Shown here: one piece after another, positions 1 through 9,692 of the stretch
How positions within the stretch are numbered: the first letter of the stretch is position 1
How the letters are laid out: each line of letters starts with the position of its first letter
Assembly (NCBI RefSeq): GCF_009002475.1
Contig: NZ_AP019860.1
Coordinates: forward strand, 4,650,001-4,714,000
DNA length: 64,000 nucleotides
Direction: 5' to 3'
DNA from: Candidatus Uabimicrobium amorphum
GTDB taxonomy: Bacteria > Planctomycetota > Uabimicrobiia > Uabimicrobiales > Uabimicrobiaceae
Made by a program: the position numbers and the translations under genes
The notes under the pieces: model-generated
Seen by the model: only the letters and a program-made list of their open reading frames with translations
What the model was told of the DNA's origin: nothing
Database searches by the model: none

Positions 1-69
1 GAGTATATCGAGAAACATTGGACGGATATGCGTCCTTTGAGTTTGCGTAAACAAATGGATGGTGGGTAA
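1..69 (+). CDS. 3' end of an unidentified gene
   Basis: An open plus-strand frame enters from the left edge and ends at TAA 67-69. Only 22 residues are visible, ending KQMDGG, with no recognisable motif. A strong hairpin follows at 79-133, which fits the end of a transcription unit. It could be a chance open frame, but the hairpin placement favours a real gene end. No function can be assigned. Confidence 0.5.
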   Translation, partial: EYIEKHWTDMRPLSLRKQMDGG

Positions 70-78
70 TATTTTTGA

Positions 79-133
79 TAAATGTAAGAAATCCAGCCAT
101 TTCAATTTTGAGTTGCTGGATTTCTCACATTTA
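79..133. terminator. Hairpin between convergent genes
   Basis: Arms 79-97 and 115-133 pair over 19 positions with a single mismatch, around a 17-nt loop; the core arm is GAAATCCAGC. It lies between the partial plus-strand gene and the minus-strand gene ending at 157, so it probably terminates both. There is no long T-tract on either side, so efficiency is uncertain. Confidence 0.7.
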
Positions 134-156
134 GATGATGTGCGCGTGGTTTCTTA

Positions 157-735
157 CTATCGTTTGCGGCGAGTTATAACGCAAGCTCCCAAAATAAGAA
201 ACATAAGATAAGTGGATGGTTCTGGGACTGTTTGGAATGTAGCATTGAAACCTGCGTCAAACCCTCCTTCATTTACGAAGCCACCTATTGGAAATAAATC
301 TGCTCCTCCTGCGTATGCATTAGGTGCGTCAAATATCTCTGCAGAGTTAGGTAGAACAGCAAACGATTTGGCGAAAAAAGGGATTAGCAACCCTGGTCCG
401 AAATCATATACTCCGCCACCAACATGAGTACCTGTTCCGATACTTCCTGTGCCGGAAGCGGCTTGGGCAAGAGTAGGTGCAGATGCAAAGATATGGATTT
501 CTCCAGGTGCCGTGGCGGCATTTACAAAATCCAAGCTAAAAGATGTCAACAAAATATTTCCGTCAGGATTAGGAGTCGCTATACCAGTGCCTTCATTCCC
601 TTGAACATTTGGTGTAAAACTTTGTCCTTGGATGAAAAAGAACGTTCCTGGTTGCGTGTTACCAATAGTAAATGATTCTGCGTATAAGCTAACGCAAATA
701 AAGCTCATTGCAAGCAAGGCAATTAATTTTTTCAT
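157..735 (-). CDS. PEP-CTERM sorting domain protein
   Basis: This is a 192-residue secreted protein. A Sec signal peptide (MKKLIALLAMSFICVSLYA) starts it and a classic PEP-CTERM tail ends it: VPEPSTY at 170-176, a hydrophobic segment, then TRRKR. In known systems an exosortase cleaves this tail and the protein goes to the surface or matrix, often glycosylated. The body between them is rich in Gly, Ala, Phe and Asn and matches no enzyme I recognise. It is one of four PEP-CTERM proteins in the window. The gene stands alone, with about 210 bp upstream; the sequence before the ATG has only a weak ribosome site (AGAAAG). Confidence 0.9.
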   Translation of the reverse strand: MKKLIALLAMSFICVSLYAESFTIGNTQPGTFFFIQGQSFTPNVQGNEGTGIATPNPDGNILLTSFSLDFVNAATAPGEIHIFASAPTLAQAASGTGSIGTGTHVGGGVYDFGPGLLIPFFAKSFAVLPNSAEIFDAPNAYAGGADLFPIGGFVNEGGFDAGFNATFQTVPEPSTYLMFLILGACVITRRKR

Positions 736-949
736 CGATATGTCTTTCTGTGGTTATAAATTGTTCCCAGCTGTACGGTGCGAAAACCCAAAACAATTTA
801 TTGTAGTGAACAGCAATAGTTCGATAAAGTTTTAGCTCTTAAAATTTCATTTTTTATTACAATCTAAAATTGTAACATCAACGGCTACTCAATACAATGC
901 TTTTGCTTAATTTGTATAAATCAGTTACGAACTCGAAACAAGAACAAAA

Positions 950-3403
950 CTAACGATAGAACATTTGTAGAGATAGTGTGTTGAATGCTGTCGCCTGGAC
1001 GCGTCCACCGGCTTTGCTCCAAGCGTCAATAGCTGGCCAAGAGCCTTTTTTACAATCGTTTGGACATTGCTTTTCTAACAATATAGGCAGTAGCGCTTTG
1101 CGCCATTTTTGCCAAAAATCACCTTTCATATGTCTCATTGCCACAGTACCGTAGAACCAATAGCAGTAGTCGATCGTACTTTTTCTGTTATCATTTTCTT
1201 TCCATGTGGGCAAATTACTTTCTACAAGAACGGCGCTGTTGTTATTTTCGCTGCGACTCATTCCTAATGCTGTACGTATGCATATCGCCGCAGCGGTCAT
1301 TGTTTCTACGGGGAGAAAATTGGGAGCGTTTTGTAAACGTGGGCCAGTGTCACCTTTTTGCATATAACCTGTACGAGAATAATGTTCATCCGTTGTGGCA
1401 GACAACCACTTTTTTACTCCAGAATAAAAATCTCTTGGTACCACAAAATCTGTTTTGGCAGCCTCTGTGAGTGCGATGACACACCATGACGTTACCGAAG
1501 TGTTACTTCTGCCACTTTGAGAAGTATGTCCCCAACCAGATTCTGCATTTTGGGCTTTTATCATAAAATCAACAGCCTTTTGTATGCAAATGCGTAAAAC
1601 AGGGCTGTAAATTTTTTGGTATAACTTGCAGAGTGCAAGAGTTGCTATGGCATGGTGGTGCATGTAGTCGTATCCTTTTTGGTCGAAGCATCCTTCGTCA
1701 CTTTGTAATCTGCAAAGGTAGCGTGCGGCACTACGTGCGTGGCGTTTTAATTTCAGTTTCGCAAAAGTTCGCTCTTCACTGTTTACCAAACACAGAAGCG
1801 CAAGAGCCGTGACCTTTGTATCCATTTCTTCCGTGCCAAATCCACGACATGGTGTTGTCTTACAAAAGTCAGAAAATGTCGCCGCTTTCCAACTACCATC
1901 GGCTTGCTGATGATTTTTTAACCATGTAAGGCCTGCACATATGGCCTCCTCTATTTCTTTCACTCTTTGGTCGTCTGTAATTCGTGGGAGTTTTCCGCCG
2001 AAATGTGGGCCAAAACTTCCCAGTGCACCAAAACTTCCCGCACCACCGCCAACTCCAATTGCATCAATTCTAGAGTTGCCTCCGAAGGGGTTATCTCCGA
2101 ATGGTCTATCTGAAAGACGGTCGTGAGCATAACTTTCATCAAATGTTTCATAATGGTCTTCTTCTACTTCCTTTAGAACAGGATCTTCGATGACGGGATC
2201 TTCAATGACCGGATCTTCGACAACGGCTTTACTTTTTTCGATGGGGATTTTCTCGATGATCCCGATCGCTTCTTCGTGGACTTCTACGTCTGATGTTGTT
2301 GGTGCATAAAGACTAAATTTAATCACACTTGTTTTTTGCATACCGTCTGCGGTATTTCTGCACAAGTCGAGAATACGAACTATGTTGCCGTAAGGTGTTT
2401 CATTGCTTGCTCGTATTTCAAATGCGATCTCCGAAGACGAGAGCGGTTTTAATAGCGACTGCAAATGCGCTGTGAGAAGCTTGTAGTTTTCTTGTCCAGA
2501 AAAGGAATTTTTCCCAATGGAAAAAACGTTGTTATTGACCATGATAATAATTTTAGGACGCGTTTGATGATTTGAGGAAGAGACACCTACGTCCATAGGT
2601 AGGTAATTTTGGACAATAGTTTTACGATCGTGAGTAAAATATAATTTGTAAATGTTGTGTTTGGCGACAAGTGCTATAAATCCCTTTACTTTGTCCCACA
2701 ATGCTTTGGAAGCATGAATAACCATTTTCATTTGCGAAATTTTTTGTCGTGTCGATTTTTGTGCAAAATTTTTGAGCCATGTTTCGCAATTTTTGAGGTT
2801 GTCTAAATCGCAAATTTTTTGTTCATTATCCATATCGGATTCAAACCAATTTGAGGTGTAGATTGCGTTTTGTGCGAAGCGTACGATCACAAAGCGTGTC
2901 GGTAGACAAGCCGTTTGCCACTTTTTTTGCTCATGATAAACGCGTAGTCCGTAGTTAGGAAGTGTAAAACTAGTTATGCGCCATTTTTCATCATGACGTT
3001 GTGCGTTAAACAAAGCAGTGCCTCGATATAGGTCTTTTATTTCAAAAGTAAATTGGCCACTTGCTACATTACCATCTAATTTGAATTCACATTTTACAAT
3101 GTGTTGTGGGTAAACAAAGGAATAGGTGTTTTGTCTTTCATGGCGAATGGCCGCGAGCATTTCTTGGCGATCGATATTTTCTATTTTGAAGTAGGAAAAG
3201 TCTTTTACTACGTCGGGATTGATTTGTTTTTCTAAGTGCAAATTTAAATTGAGTAAAAGTAAGGATAAGGGCTTTTGTTTTGCAGAGGTCATATCTTCGG
3301 AGGAAAAACTGGCTGCTTGTGAAATTAGGGTTTTTGCCTCATTTGTTGATAGGGCAAGCAATAGGTGATTTGCTAATAAAATAGAACACAATAAGATACG
3401 CAT
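950..3403 (-). CDS. Exported protein with ExbD-like region and squalene-cyclase-like repeats
   Basis: The protein has 817 residues. The ATG at 3403 is preferred over a TTG 13 codons earlier because TAGGAG lies 11 nt before it and it opens with a signal peptide (MRILLCSILLANHLLLALS). Residues about 200-390 include a stretch resembling the ExbD/TolR periplasmic fold (MVIHASKALWDKVKGF, then a predicted strand). A tandem acidic repeat (EDPVI, EDPVI, EDPVL) and a Gly/Phe-rich linker follow. From about residue 480 to the end are prenyltransferase/squalene-cyclase type alpha-alpha repeats (AGLTWLKNHQQADGSW, MIKAQNAESGWGHTSQSGRS). This architecture is common in planctomycetes and its function is unknown. 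The DxDD motif of squalene-hopene cyclases was not seen, so a scaffold or binding role is as likely as catalysis. Confidence 0.8.
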   Translation of the reverse strand: MRILLCSILLANHLLLALSTNEAKTLISQAASFSSEDMTSAKQKPLSLLLLNLNLHLEKQINPDVVKDFSYFKIENIDRQEMLAAIRHERQNTYSFVYPQHIVKCEFKLDGNVASGQFTFEIKDLYRGTALFNAQRHDEKWRITSFTLPNYGLRVYHEQKKWQTACLPTRFVIVRFAQNAIYTSNWFESDMDNEQKICDLDNLKNCETWLKNFAQKSTRQKISQMKMVIHASKALWDKVKGFIALVAKHNIYKLYFTHDRKTIVQNYLPMDVGVSSSNHQTRPKIIIMVNNNVFSIGKNSFSGQENYKLLTAHLQSLLKPLSSSEIAFEIRASNETPYGNIVRILDLCRNTADGMQKTSVIKFSLYAPTTSDVEVHEEAIGIIEKIPIEKSKAVVEDPVIEDPVIEDPVLKEVEEDHYETFDESYAHDRLSDRPFGDNPFGGNSRIDAIGVGGGAGSFGALGSFGPHFGGKLPRITDDQRVKEIEEAICAGLTWLKNHQQADGSWKAATFSDFCKTTPCRGFGTEEMDTKVTALALLCLVNSEERTFAKLKLKRHARSAARYLCRLQSDEGCFDQKGYDYMHHHAIATLALCKLYQKIYSPVLRICIQKAVDFMIKAQNAESGWGHTSQSGRSNTSVTSWCVIALTEAAKTDFVVPRDFYSGVKKWLSATTDEHYSRTGYMQKGDTGPRLQNAPNFLPVETMTAAAICIRTALGMSRSENNNSAVLVESNLPTWKENDNRKSTIDYCYWFYGTVAMRHMKGDFWQKWRKALLPILLEKQCPNDCKKGSWPAIDAWSKAGGRVQATAFNTLSLQMFYR

Positions 3404-3559
3404 ACTCGTATATACTCCTAAGTTATGGTTGTAGTTGTACAACGAATATACAATATATCATTTGACAATGCCAAAAATTATCATGGTAAAGTGTGTGCTG
3501 TTCGCACACGAATTGCGCAGTAAATTGCATAAAAATTGCCATATGTTTTCAGGTATATG

Positions 3560-3587
3560 TTGAACTTTTTTTTATTTTATGTATAAT
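3560..3587 (+). promoter_or_regulatory. Sigma-70-type promoter of the RND efflux operon
   Basis: A -35-like TTGAAC (3560-3565), a 16-bp spacer and a perfect -10 TATAAT (3582-3587) lie about 87 bp before the adaptor start codon. No operator dyad is obvious around it. Confidence 0.55.
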
Positions 3588-3673
3588 ATATTCAACCTTG
3601 CGTGCCGGATGTAATTTTTATTTTACATCAGCTCGCGGTATAAACCTGCAAATTTACCAAATAGGAGTGTAAG

Positions 3674-4783
3674 ATGAGAATCATTGTGAGAATCATCCTG
3701 AGAATTCTGGAAGCAATTGTCGTATTCGCATTGTGCTGTTTGTGCTTCTTTGCCGCAAAACCAGACTATTTTACAACAGAAGAGCAGAAAAAAGTAAAAA
3801 GAACATCTGAAACTCCCCCTGTAAGAGTTGTTACGCGTTCTGTACAATTTCTTGCCAACGATCGTGTTTTTCAAGCCACGGGGACAAGCATTGCTCGTAA
3901 ATCGGTGTGGATATACTCGCCAGTTGCCGCACAGGTTACTTCCGTAAACTTTACAGCGCAAAAAAGAGTAAAGAAGGGAGCACTTCTTCTCCAACTAGAT
4001 GACCGCGAAGAAAGGCTTGCGTTGCAACTTGCCAAGGTAGAATTGCAGAATGCGGAAAAAGTGCTTACGCGTTATCGACGAACTATTGGTGGCCGGGCTG
4101 TTTCCGCAAATGAAATTGATGCAGCTCGTTTAGGTTTCGATGCAGCGAAAGTCCGTTTAGAGCAAGCGAAGTTTGCGGTTTCAGAGAGAAAAATCATTGC
4201 CCCTTTTACCGGAGTTGTTGGAATTTCTCGGGTAGATTTAGGAGATCGTATTGCGACAAATACCATCATTACCTCTTTGGATGATCGCAGTGGTATTTAT
4301 GTCGATTTTCAGGTTCCTGAACTTCTTGCAGGCTCTCTTTCTCCCAATTTAAAAGCCGAGATGACTACACCGGCATTTCCTGGGAAAACGTTTATAGGTA
4401 CAATTACAGATGTGGAAAGTCGTTTTGATGTACAAACTCGTACAGTAAGAATTCGTGTGAGTATAGACAACAGTAACGATATGTTACGTCCCGGAATGTC
4501 ATTTGCGATTAAGTTACATCTCAAGGGCAAAATTTTTCCTGCTGTTCCTGAAATTTCGTTAAAATGGGGACGTGAAGGAGCATATGTGTGGCTTATTAAA
4601 AACAGTAAGGCGCAAAAAACCACAGCGCGCGTGGTTGCCCGTACCAATCAACAAGTACTAGTTGATGCACAAATAGAAGAAGGAGATATCGTTGTTATCG
4701 AGGGAACGCAACGCCTGCGTGAAGGGCGTGAGGTGGTAAACGATAGTGAAAAGGAGCAGGAGTACAATGGACCGACAAGGTAA
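3674..4783 (+). CDS. RND efflux periplasmic adaptor (HlyD/MdtA family)
   Basis: This 369-residue membrane fusion protein links an inner-membrane RND pump to an outer-membrane channel. It has an N-terminal membrane anchor (residues 5-28), then a lipoyl-like half (SPVAAQVTSVNFTAQKRVKK), an alpha-hairpin of about 70 residues (LQLAKVELQNAEKVL), the second lipoyl half (IIAPFTGVVGISRVDLGDR), and beta-barrel and membrane-proximal domains. AGGAG sits 6 nt before the ATG. The pump gene overlaps its 3' end by 17 bp, indicating translational coupling. No TolC-like outer-membrane factor is encoded nearby, so one must come from elsewhere. Substrate is unknown. Confidence 0.92.
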   Translation: MRIIVRIILRILEAIVVFALCCLCFFAAKPDYFTTEEQKKVKRTSETPPVRVVTRSVQFLANDRVFQATGTSIARKSVWIYSPVAAQVTSVNFTAQKRVKKGALLLQLDDREERLALQLAKVELQNAEKVLTRYRRTIGGRAVSANEIDAARLGFDAAKVRLEQAKFAVSERKIIAPFTGVVGISRVDLGDRIATNTIITSLDDRSGIYVDFQVPELLAGSLSPNLKAEMTTPAFPGKTFIGTITDVESRFDVQTRTVRIRVSIDNSNDMLRPGMSFAIKLHLKGKIFPAVPEISLKWGREGAYVWLIKNSKAQKTTARVVARTNQQVLVDAQIEEGDIVVIEGTQRLREGREVVNDSEKEQEYNGPTR

Positions 4784-7700
4784 AAACTTTTCCGCTTTAG
4801 TGGTGCGTCGACCTGTTTTGATTATTGTGATCAACTTACTCATCATTATTGCTGGTGGTGCGGCCATGTTTGGAATCGATATTCGCGAATTGCCAAATGT
4901 CGACAGGCCAACGGTTTCCGTTCGCGCATTTTATGACGGAGCGTCACCTGAAACTATGGACGCTGAAGTAACACGAGTAATTGAAGGAGCTATTGCGCGG
5001 GTGAACGGAGTACGTAACATTCGTTCATCTAGTGAAGAAAACAATTGTCGTATACGCATTGAATTTCAACCAGGCGTTGATCTCACAGATGCCGCCAATG
5101 ACATTCGCGAAGCGATAAACCGTAACCGTAGGCAGTTACCAGAAGATGTGGAGGAAGTATTTGTTGTTAAGGCCGACGACGATGCGGAACCTATTATCCA
5201 ACTTTCTGCGGTGAGCAATACTTTGTCAAAAGACGAGTTGGCGCAAAAAATCGAGAAAGACATTATGCCAGCGTTTCTTTCGATACAAGGAGTTGCAGAG
5301 GTAAGGCTGAGTGGTAATCAAAAACGTGAATTGCGTGTGCTTTTAAAACCCACGCAAATGGCGAAGCTAAAGATAAATGTTTCTTTAGTAGAAAATGTTT
5401 TGCGCAATGCACGATTGGATATCCCTGCTGGAAGTTATAAGTCGGGTGACCAAGAACTATTAGTACGCGCCAATGCATCGATGAGTACGCCACAGCAAAT
5501 TCGCAAACTTATTTTGCGTGACAATGTGTATCTTGAAGACATTGCGGTGGTATTTTTTGCCCCCGAAGAAGCCGAATCTTATGCGCGACTCAATGGTAGT
5601 ATTGTGATTGGTCTTGACGTAGTACGTCAAGCCGGTGCAAATACCATTAACATCTCCAAAGATGTCGATAAACAAGTCGACAAAATAAACCGACGCAATC
5701 GCGACGTGGAAATTATCAAAACGGCGGATGATGCCATTTTTATTGAGGGGGCAATTAAAGAAGTTTTAGTGAGCTTGCTATTTTCCGTCGGGATAGTTAT
5801 TTTGGTTATTGTATTGTTTATTGGTAGTGTTCGTGCTACTTTGGTTCCCGCTGTTGCGATCCCCATTTCACTTATTGGTACTTTTTCCGCTATTTGGTTG
5901 ATGGGACTTTCTATTAATCTTCTGACTCTTTTAGCCCTAGTTCTCGCCACAGGTCTCATTGTGGATGATGCGATTGTTGTTCTGGAAAATATCCAGCGCC
6001 ACCAAAAAAATGGTGTCAAGAGTATGGCGGCGGCGGTGATTGGTTCGCAACAAGTATTTTTTGCGGTAATTGCAACTACCGTTACTCTTGTTTCCGTATT
6101 TTTACCGATTACGTTTTTACCGAGTCAGGCGGGGAAACTGTTTCGTGAATTTGGCTTGGTGCTCTCTGTCTCGGTTATTATAAGTTCCATCGTGGCCCTG
6201 ACTTTATGCCCAATGATGGCGTCGCGTTTAACAATTGCCGAAGCAGAAAAAACATGGTTTCCGATGACAAAGGGCATTTTAAATTTTTGCGGACAAATAT
6301 TTAGTCATTTCTACCGTTTTTCGCTAAAAATATGCATCAAGTTTCCAGTGATTTGTTTGTTAAGCATTTTGGTTCTATGTTGCGGCAGCTGGCCGGTGTT
6401 TCAGTCTTTAAAACAAGAGCTTGTTCCCAAAGAAGACCGAGGCAGTGTTCGTATTATGCTCACCGGGCCCGACGGCGCTTCTCTGCCGTATAGCGATCGT
6501 CAGGCGGAAAAACTAGAGGCAATAATGTACCCTTATTACAAACAAGGAATTATTACGAATATCTATACAACGGTAGGTCAATACGATAAAAATCGCAGTT
6601 CCATTGTCGCAACTCTCAAACATTGGGAAGAGCGCGATATAAACCAGCTCGAACTCACGAAGGAAATTCAAGAACGTTTGGGAGAAATTCCCGGAGCGCA
6701 GGCACGGGTAAGAGGCGGGAATAGTTTGGGCGTTCGCGGTGGTAGAGGGGGATTGAATATCGCCCTGTTGGGAAATAACTACAGCGAAATTTCTGCAGCT
6801 GCGGATGCATTGGTTCTGGCAGTGGAAAGTCTACCAGAGGTTACCGATACGAGGGCCGATTTTGATACATCGCAACCCGAACTCGCTTTTACGATAAATC
6901 GCCGCAAAACCAATGACTTAGGCGTCGATATTGTTGACATTGCACGAACGTTGCGTGCGATGGTGGATGGCTATGAAGTTGCGCGATTAAATATAGATGA
7001 TGAAGAGGTTCCCATTATTCTTGGGTCTGTAGACGGAGCAGCCGATGATCCCGAAGATTTACTCAATGTCTTCATGGTAAACGACCAGCAAAATTTAATT
7101 CCTCTGTTGTCATTCGTTGACATAAAAGAGTCAGGTATTGCTGCTGAGTTGGATCGGCACAAACAAAGGCGTGCTATTGAAGTGGATATTGGTTTAAAGC
7201 CCGATGCTGTTTTGAGCGAAGTTGTACGTGAAGTCGAAAAGATCGGCGAGGAGATACTTCCAAGTGGGGTCAACATTCTTTTGCTGGGAGACGCCGCGGA
7301 TTTGGGGGAGACGTCGTATGAACTTTCTATCACGTTTGGTTTAGCAATATTAATTGTATTTTTGGTTCTCGCTGCACAATTTGAAAGTATTGGTAGTGCA
7401 TTTATTGTCATTTTTACGGTTCCTTTTGGCCTTTCTGCGGCAGTTTATGCACTGTACTTTACAGGGCAATCGATAAATTTGTACAGTCAAATTGGTTTGG
7501 TGATGCTCGTAGGGCTCATGACGAAAAACTCTATTTTGTTCGTGGAGTTTATGGATCAACTGCGTGAAGAAGGTGCTGAGGTAAAAGAGGCTATTCTTCG
7601 CGGTGCACAAATAAGATTACGTCCGGTGATGATGACTGTATTGTCTACAGTTGTAGGTAGTTTACCTCTTGTACTTAGTAGTGGTCCTGGAAGTGAGGCG

Positions 7701-7871
7701 CGCTCAGCTATCGGTTGGGTGATTTTTGGTGGTTTGGGGTTAGCGACATTTTTGACCTTGTATCTCACACCTATCGGATACGCTCTAATCGCTCCTTTTG
7801 TGAAACCACGTAGTCATGCACAAAAAATATTGGAAACACAATTGCAAGAAGTGCAAAAAATTGCTAGTTAA
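4767..7871 (+). CDS. RND multidrug efflux pump permease (AcrB/MdtB-like)
   Basis: The product is a 1034-residue inner-membrane proton-driven exporter of the HAE1-type RND family. The ATG at 4767 is chosen because CAGGAG lies 4 nt upstream, rather than an in-frame start 7 codons earlier. The two halves each have one N-terminal helix, a large periplasmic loop and a bundle of helices. The proton-relay aspartates are intact in TM4 (GLIVDDAIVVLEN, about residue 400), as is the TM10 lysine (GLMTKNSILF, about residue 920). The length matches the family. It forms an operon with the adaptor upstream and an ABC exporter 12 bp downstream. It is probably active, with unknown substrate. Confidence 0.95.
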   Translation: MDRQGKNFSALVVRRPVLIIVINLLIIIAGGAAMFGIDIRELPNVDRPTVSVRAFYDGASPETMDAEVTRVIEGAIARVNGVRNIRSSSEENNCRIRIEFQPGVDLTDAANDIREAINRNRRQLPEDVEEVFVVKADDDAEPIIQLSAVSNTLSKDELAQKIEKDIMPAFLSIQGVAEVRLSGNQKRELRVLLKPTQMAKLKINVSLVENVLRNARLDIPAGSYKSGDQELLVRANASMSTPQQIRKLILRDNVYLEDIAVVFFAPEEAESYARLNGSIVIGLDVVRQAGANTINISKDVDKQVDKINRRNRDVEIIKTADDAIFIEGAIKEVLVSLLFSVGIVILVIVLFIGSVRATLVPAVAIPISLIGTFSAIWLMGLSINLLTLLALVLATGLIVDDAIVVLENIQRHQKNGVKSMAAAVIGSQQVFFAVIATTVTLVSVFLPITFLPSQAGKLFREFGLVLSVSVIISSIVALTLCPMMASRLTIAEAEKTWFPMTKGILNFCGQIFSHFYRFSLKICIKFPVICLLSILVLCCGSWPVFQSLKQELVPKEDRGSVRIMLTGPDGASLPYSDRQAEKLEAIMYPYYKQGIITNIYTTVGQYDKNRSSIVATLKHWEERDINQLELTKEIQERLGEIPGAQARVRGGNSLGVRGGRGGLNIALLGNNYSEISAAADALVLAVESLPEVTDTRADFDTSQPELAFTINRRKTNDLGVDIVDIARTLRAMVDGYEVARLNIDDEEVPIILGSVDGAADDPEDLLNVFMVNDQQNLIPLLSFVDIKESGIAAELDRHKQRRAIEVDIGLKPDAVLSEVVREVEKIGEEILPSGVNILLLGDAADLGETSYELSITFGLAILIVFLVLAAQFESIGSAFIVIFTVPFGLSAAVYALYFTGQSINLYSQIGLVMLVGLMTKNSILFVEFMDQLREEGAEVKEAILRGAQIRLRPVMMTVLSTVVGSLPLVLSSGPGSEARSAIGWVIFGGLGLATFLTLYLTPIGYALIAPFVKPRSHAQKILETQLQEVQKIAS

Positions 7872-7883
7872 GTAAGGTTCTCT

Positions 7884-9608
7884 ATGCGAGAAAATAAGAT
7901 GATTTCCACCTGGCGTAGTATTAAAGCCATCACGACGTACCAAGATAGAAAATATATATATTTTTTAGGGGGGCTATCCTTCTTGGTGTCCATCATCGAG
8001 TCTATTGGAATTTCTTTGGTGGTGCCATTTATTGCCCTTGTTCAAAGACCGGATGTTATTTTTACAAATCGTTATTTTTCAAAATTTGCCACAACATTTT
8101 CTCTCGACACAAAGCAAGTAATTGTGTATTTGGGGATAATACTCATTGCTTTCTACATTGGGCGTGCGTTGTTTAACACGACCTACTATTTTTTACTACA
8201 TAAATTCAGTTCGGAACAAAAACATAAAATAACCGTGGGACTCTTTTGCCACTATTTGCGCATGCCCTACAAGGATTTTTTAGAGCGTAATTCTTCTGTA
8301 TTGATGAAAAACATAGATATAGAAGCTGCGTACGCCACACAACTTATACTACACTTTCTCTATCTTTTTTCCGAGTTTTTGACTATTTTGCTGCTGTATA
8401 GCATTCTTATCTATGTGAATTGGCAAATTACAGTTTTCCTGACCATCGCACTTGTTGTTCAGATATTCTTTCTAGAAAAATGTATTTCACCACTGGCCAA
8501 AAGCATGGGGGAACAGCGTACTAGAAATAATAAAGTGTTTTGGCGGGTCATGAAAGATAGTTTCGCCAATTTTAAAATGTTAAAAATTTTATCGCGACAG
8601 GAAAAAACGATACAACAAATTGAAAATGTAAGTAAAAGTTTGTCGCGATCCAATGCCGTGGGAAACAGTATTGGTATTATTCCGCGTAATTTTTTAGAAA
8701 CCACCGGAATTGTGGTGGTAATTACTATTATGATTTGTAGCGTGTATTTTTATGGCAACGCCACTTCCATTATCACCACCATTTCGATCTTTTTCTTGGC
8801 ACTCTATCGCATTTTACCTGCACTCAATCGCATACTCACCTCTTACAATCAAATACTATTCACGTATCCGTCTTTAGAAATTATTGCCGATGAATTTGCA
8901 AAAAAGTATGACGATTTACCTGACAATTCCATTGAGTTTACATCGCAAATTGAATTGCGAAATGTTTGTTTTCACTATGCGAGTGACAAGCCTATCTTGC
9001 AGGATGTGTCTTTTTGTATCCCCAAAAACTCCAAGGTCGCATTCGTGGGGGAAAGTGGTAGTGGAAAAACAACGCTTATTGATTTAATAATAGCACTTTA
9101 TACACCTAACGGCGGGCAAATATACATTGACAATGAAGAGTTGACCCCCGATTTTTATTTAAATTGGCGCAAAAAAATTGGCTACATTCCCCAGGACATT
9201 TATCTATTCGATGGTACTCTTGCACAGAACATATCATTGTGTTTACATTCTGATGAAGCACGAATTATACAAGTGCTACATCAAACTAATCTATTTGAAT
9301 TTTTCGCTTCGCGAGAAGGTTTAGAAACCAAAGTAGGCGATGGAGGGGTAAAGCTAAGTGGTGGGCAAAAACAGCGTGTGGGTATTGCCAGAGCCTTGTA
9401 CAATGATCCCGAAATTCTCGTGTTGGATGAAGCCACTTCCGCACTTGATGAAGCGACAGAGAAAAAAATTATCGATGAGATCTACAACATAAGTAAAAAT
9501 AAGACAATTTTTATCGTGACTCATCGCTTAAGTACAATTCAAAATTGCGAATTTATCTATGAAATTAAAAACAGAAATGTCAGAAAATTTGTTTTGTCAT
9601 CGGATTAA
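7884..9608 (+). CDS. ABC exporter, fused membrane and ATPase domains (MsbA/PglK type)
   Basis: This 574-residue half-transporter has about six N-terminal helices (residues 20-320) and an ATPase domain from about 345. Walker A (GESGSGKTT, about 389), signature LSGGQKQR (about 491), Walker B with catalytic Glu (LVLDEATSALDE) and the H-loop (VTHRLST) are all intact. The first helices (IESIGISLVVPFIALVQRP) resemble PglK/WlaB-like lipid-linked sugar flippases and related exporters. It lies 12 bp after the RND pump and is probably co-transcribed, an uncommon pairing. The substrate (lipid, lipid-linked glycan or drug) cannot be told. An ATG five codons inside is an alternative start. Confidence 0.92.
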   Translation: MRENKMISTWRSIKAITTYQDRKYIYFLGGLSFLVSIIESIGISLVVPFIALVQRPDVIFTNRYFSKFATTFSLDTKQVIVYLGIILIAFYIGRALFNTTYYFLLHKFSSEQKHKITVGLFCHYLRMPYKDFLERNSSVLMKNIDIEAAYATQLILHFLYLFSEFLTILLLYSILIYVNWQITVFLTIALVVQIFFLEKCISPLAKSMGEQRTRNNKVFWRVMKDSFANFKMLKILSRQEKTIQQIENVSKSLSRSNAVGNSIGIIPRNFLETTGIVVVITIMICSVYFYGNATSIITTISIFFLALYRILPALNRILTSYNQILFTYPSLEIIADEFAKKYDDLPDNSIEFTSQIELRNVCFHYASDKPILQDVSFCIPKNSKVAFVGESGSGKTTLIDLIIALYTPNGGQIYIDNEELTPDFYLNWRKKIGYIPQDIYLFDGTLAQNISLCLHSDEARIIQVLHQTNLFEFFASREGLETKVGDGGVKLSGGQKQRVGIARALYNDPEILVLDEATSALDEATEKKIIDEIYNISKNKTIFIVTHRLSTIQNCEFIYEIKNRNVRKFVLSSD

Positions 9609-9658
9609 TAAAAAAATGCTGGGAAAATGGCGGGGGATTACATATAATAAAGCTTCAT

Positions 9659-9674
9659 TAGTTTTTAAAAACTA
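9659..9674. promoter_or_regulatory. Perfect 16-bp palindrome before the protease gene
   Basis: TAGTTTTTAAAAACTA is a perfect palindrome just downstream of a TATAAT hexamer (9643-9648) and 18 bp before the ATG at 9693. It could be an operator or a 5'-UTR hairpin. No convincing -35 precedes the TATAAT. Chance occurrence in AT-rich DNA is possible. Confidence 0.35.
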
Positions 9675-9692
9675 TTAGGGGAGATCTTCAAT

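Noticed and set aside
857..875. AT-rich inverted repeat TTACAAT-N5-ATTGTAA
   Set aside because: Seven-base arms made almost only of A and T occur easily by chance here, and there is no T-tract placing it as a terminator of the gene ending at 950.
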